From: Gammaproteobacteria bacterium
Lineage (GTDB): Bacteria > Pseudomonadota > Gammaproteobacteria > SZUA-152
Assembly: GCA_024762755.1 (NCBI GenBank)
Contig: JANTGX010000109.1
Location: 1-7,313 of the forward strand
Direction of reading: 5' to 3'
Length of the DNA: 7,313 nucleotides
Shown here piece after piece: positions 1 to 4,267 of the stretch; position 1 is the first letter of the stretch; every line of letters begins with the position of its first letter. Under the pieces are notes generated by a model. The model had not been told where the DNA came from. It did no database searches and was given only the letters and a program-made list of their open reading frames with translations. Position numbers and translations under genes: made by a program.

Positions 1-85
1 CCCAAGGGACGCCGCTAGGAGTCTGTCGGGTTATAGGCGATCGCCACGAGGGAGCCGAGATGATGCCACAAGGAGGCTCACGCTG
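1..85 (+). other. Upstream edge and leader of the Rieske gene
   Basis: No complete gene lies here. One frame is open from position 3 to a TGA at 84-86 that overlaps the Rieske ATG (TGATG). It could be the last 27 codons of an upstream gene (ending in residues MMPQGGSR), which would make the Rieske gene translationally coupled. Another frame stops at a TAG at 16-18. I recognise neither tail, so the upstream gene stays unidentified. A 10-bp palindrome GGCGATCGCC sits at 36-45; it contains the common octamer GCGATCGC and may have no function. Confidence 0.3.
70..76 (+). promoter_or_regulatory. Ribosome-binding site of the Rieske gene
   Basis: AAGGAGG lies 9 nt before ATG 86. This near-perfect Shine-Dalgarno sequence is what fixes the start of the interrupted Rieske reading frame. 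Confidence 0.8.
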
Positions 86-258
86 ATGGTCCAGCCCCGG
101 CGCCCGTCACGCCCCATCTGCAGTTCGGCCAGTCTGGCGGAGCAGGCCAGTCATGGCTTTCGTGTGTGGTATCGCGGCAGCCTTTGTGAGGCCATCCTGG
201 TCCGTCACCGGGGTGTCGCCTACTGTAACTAAGACAAACGCTAACAAAGCCTCATTCA

Positions 259-354
259 GAGCGCTCCACACGTTCCGGATCAAGGCGCGGCCCGAAGGGA
301 ATGGCTAGCCCTTTCCGAGTGCCGCAACGCCGAGCCGGAACGTGTGGGGCGCTC
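259..354. repeat. Inner stem-loop A of the fold-back element
   Basis: Positions 259-278 pair with 335-354 over 20 bp, with a single G-T wobble (T265 with G348). The loop (279-334) contains further short stems: 284-287 with 328-331, 288-291 with 321-324, and 295-299 with 309-313 around a GGCTAGCC core. The 5' end of the stem shares G259 with the end of the terminal repeat, so the stems abut directly. Confidence 0.75.
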
Positions 355-362
355 CCTCCGGG

Positions 363-462
363 CGAGCCTCTGGGTCGCCCATCCGCGGCGTTGCGTTGGT
401 TTGTCAGGGCAACCACCCTGCCGGCGCCAACGCGCCTTGCGGGCTGGACGCCCAGAGGCTCG
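363..462. repeat. Inner stem-loop B of the fold-back element
   Basis: CGAGCCTCTGGG at 363-374 pairs perfectly with CCCAGAGGCTCG at 451-462, immediately inside the right terminal repeat. Within it, GCGTTGG (393-399) pairs with CCAACGC (427-433), and CAGGG (405-409) with CCCTG (416-420) around a 6-nt loop. Nested pairing throughout suggests the element is held as a folded structure, not simply a pair of ends. Confidence 0.75.
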
Positions 463-731
463 CTGAATGAGACTTTGTTAGCGTTTGTCTTAGTTTCTCA
501 ATCAATGCGTGCACATGCCCAAGGCGCTGGATTGTGAACATTGCCATGTGTTCGACGAGACGGGCGAGTTCCTTCGTTGTTCCATGCACGGTATCGTCTA
601 CGAGCCGGACACCGGCCTCTGTCGCAGCGAGATCTGCGCCGGTCGATCGCTGACCAGGCTTAAGATCGAGGAGCGCGACGGCCAGATCCGCCTGATCGAG
701 AAACGGGCCGAGCTGGAGGAGTGAGTGAGGG

Positions 732-766
732 GCCTGACCGGGGACGACGACCGTCCCCGGTCGGGC
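732..766 (+). terminator. Intergenic stem-loop between the Rieske and NifX-like genes
   Basis: Positions 732-745 pair with 753-766 (14 bp, one T-G wobble; GACCGGGGAC against GTCCCCGGTC in the core) around a 7-nt loop. No T-run follows, so it is not a standard intrinsic terminator. It begins 7 nt after the Rieske stop codon. It could be an attenuating or mRNA-stabilising hairpin that sets different levels of the two products, or a weak terminator. Confidence 0.5.
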
Positions 767-794
767 AGGGTGAAGATCGTCAGGCAGGTGAGTG

Positions 795-1178
795 ATGTTG
801 AGAATCGCCGTGTGCAGCAAGGATTTCAAACGGGTCACCGGTCATGCCGGTCAGGCCTCGAATTGGCTGTTGTTCGAGATCCCCGAGGAAGGCGCGCCCA
901 GCGTGGCGCAGGTCAGCCTGGCCAAGGCGCAGCGCTTTCACCACTTCAAGGACGACGGCCCCCATCCGCTGGACGGCATCTCGGCCCTCATCGCCATCAG
1001 CGCCGGGGAGAGCTTCCTGCGGCGCATGCGCCAGGGCGGTATCGACGCCGTGCTCACCGCCGAGACGGACCCGCACAAGGCGGTGCACGACTACCTGGCG
1101 GCGCAGCTCAGCCCACCCCGGCCGCGCCCCATCGGCGAGCTGGTTTGCCGCTTGCGCGATACCTTTTCCGAACACTGA
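795..1178 (+). CDS. NifX/NafY-family iron-molybdenum cofactor-binding protein
   Basis: The 127-residue product matches the single-domain dinitrogenase iron-molybdenum cofactor biosynthesis family (NifX, NafY and the C-terminal part of NifB). It starts MLRIAVCSKD, the typical first strand; then HAGQASNWLLFEI (17-29) stands where relatives have a His-x-Gly-His-like segment before a strand; GISALIAISAGESFLRRMRQGGIDAVLT (61-88) is the conserved core ending in the Gly-Ile-Asp/Glu turn. Members bind FeMo-co or its NifB-co/VK precursors in the cytoplasm and pass them along during nitrogenase assembly. Which ligand this one binds cannot be read from sequence. ATG 795 is preferred over GTG 792 because the weak Shine-Dalgarno AGGCAGG (782-788) is better spaced from it. 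It lies 70 bp after the Rieske pseudogene on the same strand and was probably co-transcribed with it, so polar effects of the insertion are possible. The NifA-like gene converges from the right. Confidence 0.85.
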   Translation: MLRIAVCSKDFKRVTGHAGQASNWLLFEIPEEGAPSVAQVSLAKAQRFHHFKDDGPHPLDGISALIAISAGESFLRRMRQGGIDAVLTAETDPHKAVHDYLAAQLSPPRPRPIGELVCRLRDTFSEH

Positions 1179-1193
1179 TTTTCCGAGCACTGA
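1164..1193. repeat. 15-bp tandem duplication over the stop codon
   Basis: TTTTCCGAACACTGA (1164-1178) is followed at once by TTTTCCGAGCACTGA (1179-1193), differing by one base. The unit is exactly five codons including the stop, so the gene ends FSEH-stop and the copy would read FSEH-stop again. This looks like a slippage duplication and does not alter the protein. Confidence 0.8.
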
Positions 1194-1244
1194 TCCGGGG
1201 CTGTAGGTCGTCCGTGAAACGGCCCGCCGCGTACCGGGCTCGCG

Positions 1245-2831
1245 TCAGTCCGGATTCAGAGGGATACCCAGCTTGGCCATGCGGTAGTAGAGCTGGCGTG
1301 AGGTCAGGCCGAGCTGTTGGGCGGCCAGGGTCTTGTTGCCACGGGCCTGGTGCAGGGCGCGACGAATGGCCTCGCCCTCTTCGTGGCGGATGCGGCGATA
1401 GGGGCGGCCGACGGGCGGCGCTGCCTCGTCCATGGCGGGACGTGTGCCGTCGGGCGGCGCGAGACCGGCCTCTTCGTCGAGGATGCGCTGAATGTCGGCC
1501 CGCTCGATGCGGGCCGTTTCCCCCATCACCACGGCGCGCTTGATGACGTTTTCCAGCTGGCGGATGTTGCCCGGCCAGGGGTAGTCCTCCAGGCGTTCGA
1601 TGGCCGCCGGGGTGAGGGCGGCGTTGCGGCCCAGGGCCTGGTTTTCGCGGTTGAGGAAGTAGGAGGCCAGCAGGCGGATGTCGTCCCGGCGCTGGCGCAG
1701 GCTGGGTACCTGGATGCGGATGACGTTCAGGCGGTAATAGAGGTCGAGGCGGAAGTCACCGGCGTTGACGGCCTGGCGCAGATCCTTGTGGGTGGCGGTG
1801 ATGATGCGCACGTCGGTGGCGATCTCCCTTTCGCTGCCGAGGCGCTGGATGCGGCCGTCCGCCAGCACGCGCAGCAGCTTGGCCTGCAGCTCCAGCCCCA
1901 TGTCACCGATTTCGTCGAGGAACAGGGTGCCGCCCCGGGCCTGTTCGAACTTGCCGCTGTGCGCACTGATGGCGCCGGTGAAACTGCCCTTCTCGTGGCC
2001 GAACAGCTCGGATTCCAGCAACTGCTCCGGAATCGCCGCACAGTTGATGCAGATGAAGGGCCGGTCGCGCCGGGCGCAGGCCAGGTGCAGCATGCGTGCG
2101 AAGCGTTCCTTGCCGGACCCGGATTCGCCGGTGAGCAGGACCGGGGCCTGGGAATCGGCCGCGCGCAGGGCCTGACGGAGGGCGTCGCGCAGGGGTGGGC
2201 TGTCGCCGATGATGCCGTAAGCGGTGCCCTCCAGGCGGCGGTTCTGGCGCAGCTCCCAGTTTTCGTTCACCAGGTGGCGGGTCTTCTCTTCCACCCGGCG
2301 GTGGATGCGCAGCACCTGGCCCATCATGGCGGCGATGAGCTGGAGGGCATACAGGTCGCTGCGGTAATCGTTGTGCGGCGGACGCATGGGCTGCACGGCG
2401 AGTACGCCCATGGGCCGTTCGTCGCGCATGATGGGCACGGCGATGTAGGCCAGCGGCTCGTCGCCGCGTGGCGGCATATCGGTGACCCGCGCCAGGTAGC
2501 GCGGCTCCCGGCTCACGTCGCGCACGAGGGCGATGCGTCCCGTGCGCATGACGTCGCCGGTCACCCCTTCGCCCAGGGCATAGGCGCCGCGCAGACGCTC
2601 CGGCGCGCTCAGGCCATGGGCGTAGTGGATGCGTAACAGGCCGCTGCCCGGATGGCCGGCCTCCGGCAGCAGCACCCGCCCCTTGTCCAGGTGCAAGCGG
2701 TCGGCGAGGAGGGCGAGCATGCCGTTGATGGCGAGTTCCGGTTGCAGCGAACGCCCCATGAGTGACGCCGCCTCCAGCAGCACGCTGGCGACGGTCTCGT
2801 TGAGGACGGGGGCGTCGAAGGGGGAAGGCAT
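1245..2831 (-). CDS. nifA: NifA-like sigma-54-dependent transcriptional activator
   Basis: This 528-residue bacterial enhancer-binding protein has the NifA layout: an N-terminal GAF domain (about 20-175), a short coiled linker, an AAA+ domain (about 205-435) and a C-terminal Fis-type helix-turn-helix (about 485-522; GNKTLAAQQLGLTSRQLYYR). Visible AAA+ motifs are Walker A GESGSGKE (235-242), the sigma-54 contact loop GSFTGA (282-287; Ala to Ser against the usual GAFTGA), Walker B FLDEIGD (304-310), the arginine-finger region (RLDLYYRLN) and WPGNIRQLEN (419-428). NifA proteins open sigma-54 promoters of nif genes by ATP hydrolysis. The Cys motif of oxygen-sensitive rhizobial NifA, around the end of the AAA+ domain and the following linker, is absent; the only cysteines are 252, 261 and 264. 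Oxygen control, if any, must come through a partner such as NifL or through the GAF domain. The symbol is by similarity; a VnfA/AnfA-type or other relative is possible. The ATG at 2831 lacks a good ribosome-binding site (see the 2850-2863 entry). Confidence 0.82.
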   Translation of the reverse strand: MPSPFDAPVLNETVASVLLEAASLMGRSLQPELAINGMLALLADRLHLDKGRVLLPEAGHPGSGLLRIHYAHGLSAPERLRGAYALGEGVTGDVMRTGRIALVRDVSREPRYLARVTDMPPRGDEPLAYIAVPIMRDERPMGVLAVQPMRPPHNDYRSDLYALQLIAAMMGQVLRIHRRVEEKTRHLVNENWELRQNRRLEGTAYGIIGDSPPLRDALRQALRAADSQAPVLLTGESGSGKERFARMLHLACARRDRPFICINCAAIPEQLLESELFGHEKGSFTGAISAHSGKFEQARGGTLFLDEIGDMGLELQAKLLRVLADGRIQRLGSEREIATDVRIITATHKDLRQAVNAGDFRLDLYYRLNVIRIQVPSLRQRRDDIRLLASYFLNRENQALGRNAALTPAAIERLEDYPWPGNIRQLENVIKRAVVMGETARIERADIQRILDEEAGLAPPDGTRPAMDEAAPPVGRPYRRIRHEEGEAIRRALHQARGNKTLAAQQLGLTSRQLYYRMAKLGIPLNPD

Positions 2832-2849
2832 GTGACGATTCTTGCGCGG

Positions 2850-2863
2850 CAGATGTTACCTCC
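2850..2863 (-). promoter_or_regulatory. Strong Shine-Dalgarno with possible CTG start for the NifA-like gene
   Basis: On the minus strand GGAGGT (2863-2858) is followed by AACAT and an in-frame CTG (2852-2850), seven codons before ATG 2831. The spacing of 5 nt is good for the CTG and too long (26 nt) for the ATG. An in-frame TAA sits just before the CTG. The added N-terminus would be LPRKNRH. Alternatives are a weakly translated ATG start or a short leader frame using this site. Confidence 0.45.
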
Positions 2864-2886
2864 ATTAAAGCAGTAAAATCATGAGT

Positions 2887-2910
2887 TAAACAGTCGGGTA
2901 AAGAGTCGGG
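2887..2910. repeat. Tandem 12-bp repeat upstream of the NifA-like gene
   Basis: TAAACAGTCGGG (2887-2898) is followed directly by TAAAGAGTCGGG (2899-2910), 11 of 12 matching. The unit is close to one helical turn, so a protein bound to both copies would lie roughly on one DNA face. It is 56-79 bp upstream of ATG 2831, where a promoter or operator would be expected. No convincing sigma-70 or sigma-54 boxes could be fixed nearby. Confidence 0.55.
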
Positions 2911-3012
2911 ACAACGCTACGGGTGATACATGAGACCTTCCAGCTGCCGCTGCCATCGTCCTGTCCCCGGCGAGGGCCTGAAGGCGGGCGGCGAGCCGTG
3001 GCCTCCCGGTTG
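2911..3012. other. Upstream intergenic DNA without recognisable genes
   Basis: This stretch lies between the tandem repeat and the terminator of the DUF2892 gene. I see no coding pattern, RNA gene or clear promoter in it. It may carry upstream control sites of the NifA-like gene, but nothing in the sequence fixes them. Confidence 0.4.
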
Positions 3013-3052
3013 AAAAAAAGGGGCGTGCGTAGGAGGGGGGCGCACGCCCCTT
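3013..3052 (-). terminator. Intrinsic terminator of the DUF2892 gene
   Basis: Read on the minus strand, AAGGGGCGTGCG (3052-3041) pairs with CGCACGCCCCTT (3029-3018), a perfect 12-bp GC-rich stem around an 11-nt loop. A run of T follows (A-run 3013-3019 on the plus strand). It ends transcription of the small membrane-protein gene about 70 bp past its stop and insulates the NifA-like gene from read-through. Confidence 0.88.
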
Positions 3053-3123
3053 GCGGGGGCAAACGGGGGATCGCCGGCGGCTGGGTGACGGCGATCTGGT
3101 GAGTGTCGCGGACGGACGCGTGA

Positions 3124-3366
3124 TCAGTGCGAGCCGGTGAGCGGCTTGTGCATCCAGTGGTGCGACGGGCGGTGCAGGGCATCGGCGGCCGCATACAGCG
3201 GATCCCAGGCCATGATGGCGGTCAGTACGGGGTAGGTGGCCAGTAGGGCCAGCCAGGCCGGCACGACGGGGGCAAAGCTCATCACCAGGCCGATCAGCAG
3301 GCCGCCGAGAAGGAGGCGGGCAACACGGTCCCAGGCAGTGAGAGGGCTGTGGGTGAGCGTGGACAT
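3124..3366 (-). CDS. DUF2892 (YgaP-type) small inner-membrane protein
   Basis: The 80-residue product has two hydrophobic segments (about 16-32 and 36-54) and ends in a His-rich tail (HRPSHHWMHK). Residues 13-58 follow the DUF2892 pattern: DRVARLLLGGLL, then ATYPVLTAIMAWDPLYAA; relatives often have Cys-Pro-Leu-Tyr where this one has Asp-Pro-Leu-Tyr. This family is the membrane part found at the C-terminus of the rhodanese YgaP and as stand-alone proteins; the stand-alone forms have no settled function. AGAGGA (3380-3375 on the minus strand) lies 8 nt before the ATG. It is a single-gene unit with its own terminator and a probable sigma-54 promoter, which suggests control by nitrogen status or by the neighbouring NifA-like protein. 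Confidence 0.78.
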   Translation of the reverse strand: MSTLTHSPLTAWDRVARLLLGGLLIGLVMSFAPVVPAWLALLATYPVLTAIMAWDPLYAAADALHRPSHHWMHKPLTGSH

Positions 3367-3438
3367 AATGGTTTTCCTCTTTCGGTCGTTTCGTCAGGGT
3401 TGCGCATCAGGGAATGCTTGATTGTGCAAGTCAGGTAT

Positions 3439-3454
3439 TGCAGGTGCGATGCCA
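3439..3454 (-). promoter_or_regulatory. Candidate sigma-54 (-24/-12) promoter of the DUF2892 gene
   Basis: On the minus strand TGGCATCGCACCTGCA reads from 3454 to 3439. The GG and GC dinucleotides are 10 nt apart as sigma-54 holoenzyme requires, and TGGCA and TGCA match the two boxes. Mismatches are the C after TGGCA and the first T of the -12 box. The predicted transcript starts near 3428, about 60 nt before the ATG. No TGT-N10-ACA NifA site was found upstream by eye. Confidence 0.55.
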
Positions 3455-3554
3455 ACCCGGGGTTGCCGGCGCCATATTTTTTCAAGTGACTGAATTGATA
3501 AGGAATAAACTCATGGGGAGTTTGTCGTATGAGGGTTGGCAAGGGGGCTCACTG

Positions 3555-3578
3555 GCCGACATTGTCGACAATGTCGGC
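3555..3578. promoter_or_regulatory. Perfect 24-bp palindrome, probable operator
   Basis: GCCGACATTGTC (3555-3566) is followed by its exact reverse complement (3567-3578), with no spacer. A partial half-site recurs just after it (CAATGTT, 3578-3584). It is a strong candidate for a dimeric regulator. The core ATTGTCGACAAT resembles operators of FadR-type GntR regulators, a resemblance only. Its centre lies about 138 bp upstream of the predicted sigma-54 start of the DUF2892 gene, a usual enhancer distance, and about 160 bp upstream of the rightward operon, so it could serve either or both. Confidence 0.65.
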
Positions 3579-3710
3579 AATGTTCGTGGGCGCGGGCATG
3601 CGAACGACGGCAGGACAGGGGGCGTCGCATGGCACGGGGCGGTAATCTGTGCTTTCATGCCCAGAAGGTTTGAATGGTCGGCAGTGGCAGGCCGGCCAAC
3701 GGAATGAGTC

Positions 3711-3718
3711 AAAGGAGG
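3711..3718 (+). promoter_or_regulatory. Ribosome-binding site setting the GTG start of the coiled-coil gene
   Basis: AAAGGAGG is 5 nt before GTG 3724. It decides for this start over the longer in-frame possibility near 3649, which has no such site and gives an atypical N-terminus. Confidence 0.8.
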
Positions 3719-3723
3719 GCCCA

Positions 3724-4266
3724 GTGACCAAGAAGAGCGCCAGCGCCAAGGCATCCCCCGCCGCAGAGGCCGGCATCGGTGAAGAGGAGAGCGTCGACAA
3801 GATCCGAGACATCCTCTTCGGCAGCCAGATGCGCGACTACGAACGCAAGTTCTCGCAACTGGAGGAGCGCATCCTGAAGGAGGTGGGCCGCCTGCGCGAC
3901 GAACAGGCCGAGCGTCTCGCCGCCCTGGAACAGGCCCTCGAACGGGAGATGACGGACCTCGTCAAGCGTCTCGACGGTGAACACGACGACCGACTGGCCG
4001 CCGAGCAGGACCTGGCCGGCACCCTGGCCGGTCTGGACGAGACCCTGCAGCAGGCCACGGCGGAACTGCGCCAGCAACTGGAGCAGCAGGCCCGCACCCT
4101 GGCCGCCGAGATCGCCGCCCGCCACGCCGAGAACGGCGAACGCCTGCAGCAGGAGGCCGCCACCCTGCGCGAGCAGAAGGTGGACCGTTCGGCCCTCTCC
4201 GAGCTGTTCAACGAACTCGCCGCCCGCCTCGGCGGCGCCCTGCCGGAAGGCGGCGGGAAGGCCTGA
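3724..4266 (+). CDS. Coiled-coil protein, first gene of the GTPase/OmpA operon
   Basis: The 180-residue soluble protein starts with a flexible Lys/Ala/Ser segment (1-18). A conserved-looking block follows, EESVDKIRDILFGSQMRDYE (21-40), then an almost continuous charged helix with heptad spacing to about 152 (EERILKEVGRLRDEQ, LEQALEREMTDLVKRLD, ELRQQLEQQARTLAAEI). A short C-terminal amphipathic helix (153-170, DRSALSELFNELAARL) could be a docking element. There is no signal peptide or membrane segment, so it should be cytoplasmic. No enzymatic motif is visible and I do not recognise a named family. Its stop is 1 nt before the start of the OmpA-domain gene. A scaffold or adaptor between the cytoplasmic part of that protein and the GTPase is a reasonable inference from context, not something the sequence proves. 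Confidence 0.75.
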   Translation: MTKKSASAKASPAAEAGIGEEESVDKIRDILFGSQMRDYERKFSQLEERILKEVGRLRDEQAERLAALEQALEREMTDLVKRLDGEHDDRLAAEQDLAGTLAGLDETLQQATAELRQQLEQQARTLAAEIAARHAENGERLQQEAATLREQKVDRSALSELFNELAARLGGALPEGGGKA

Positions 4267-4267
4267 G

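Larger units (their letters stand above)
224..496. mobile_element. Fold-back (MITE-like) insertion in the Rieske gene
   Basis: Positions 227-259 and 463-495 form a terminal inverted repeat of 33 bp with 32 matches; the only mismatch is C250 against A472. The outer ends are AACTAAGACAAACGC and its complement. Between them lie two independent stem-loops (259-354 and 363-462), so one strand could fold into a junction of three stems. No transposase is encoded; the short frames inside are incidental. The repeat arms are AT-richer than the flanks. The element sits inside a Rieske reading frame that resumes on the far side, which is direct evidence of insertion. A net insertion of about 273 bp restores the frame exactly. 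No clear target-site duplication is visible. I do not recognise the family. A non-autonomous miniature transposable element is the best reading; the ends do not look like the GGGG-starting ends of Tn3-type elements or like integron attC core sites. Confidence 0.75.
86..724 (+). pseudogene. Rieske [2Fe-2S] protein gene, interrupted by a fold-back element
   Basis: Two pieces in the same frame make up one small Rieske ferredoxin-like protein. Positions 86-223 encode 46 residues (ICSSASLAEQ, then HGFRVWYRG and ILVRHRGVAY), the usual N-terminal strands of the fold. Positions 497-724 encode 75 residues plus stop. They start LNQCVHMP, which carries the first cluster motif Cys-x-His, and continue 21 residues later with CSMHG, the second motif Cys-x2-His, then YEPDTG and CAG. 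Joined, this gives about 121 residues, a normal length for stand-alone Rieske proteins. Such proteins carry a [2Fe-2S] cluster bound by two Cys and two His and transfer electrons; a role in nitrogen fixation is inferred only from the neighbours. The inserted DNA adds an in-frame TAA at 230-232, so translation from ATG 86 stops after 48 codons. A start at GTG 509 or ATG 515 would give a 3' fragment lacking the first cluster Cys (506-508) or both residues of the first motif. The exact join (Tyr-Leu-Asn-Gln or Tyr-Cys-Asn-Gln) is uncertain. Confidence 0.85.

Noticed and set aside
36..45. HIP1-like palindrome GGCGATCGCC
   Set aside because: A single copy of a common GC-rich octamer is not evidence of function.
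227..495. Integron attC site
   Set aside because: Size and imperfect-hairpin character invite the comparison, but the core-site patterns RYYYAAC and GTTRRRY are not met at the ends, and it interrupts a gene instead of following a cassette.
301..537. Open frame inside the fold-back element and Rieske gene (+ strand)
   Set aside because: It is made of the structured repeat and has no family resemblance, and it overlaps the Rieske frame that resumes at 497 in a different frame.
404..838. 144-residue open frame on the minus strand
   Set aside because: It runs antisense to the inserted element, the Rieske 3' half and the start of the NifX-like gene; no ribosome-binding site or conserved motif.
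1222..1239. Bidirectional terminator between the convergent genes
   Set aside because: Only a 5-bp stem (GCCCG/CGGGC) without a T-run is present; too weak to call.
1317..2636. 439-residue open frame on the plus strand
   Set aside because: It is the antisense shadow of the NifA-like gene, whose AAA+ and HTH motifs are unmistakable; GC-rich DNA often leaves such frames open.
3069..3096. Hairpin GATCGCC/GGCGATC after the DUF2892 gene
   Set aside because: The 7-bp stem has no T-run, and the strong terminator at 3013-3052 explains the end of this transcript.
3411..3432. Second sigma-54 promoter on the minus strand (TTGCACAATCAAGC)
   Set aside because: The spacing between the two key dinucleotides is one base short, and the -24 box has TG instead of GG; the element at 3439-3454 is better.
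3495..3523. Sigma-70 promoter for the rightward operon (TTGATA as -35)
   Set aside because: The -35 box is good, but no acceptable -10 hexamer lies 16-18 nt downstream, so the operon promoter remains unplaced.
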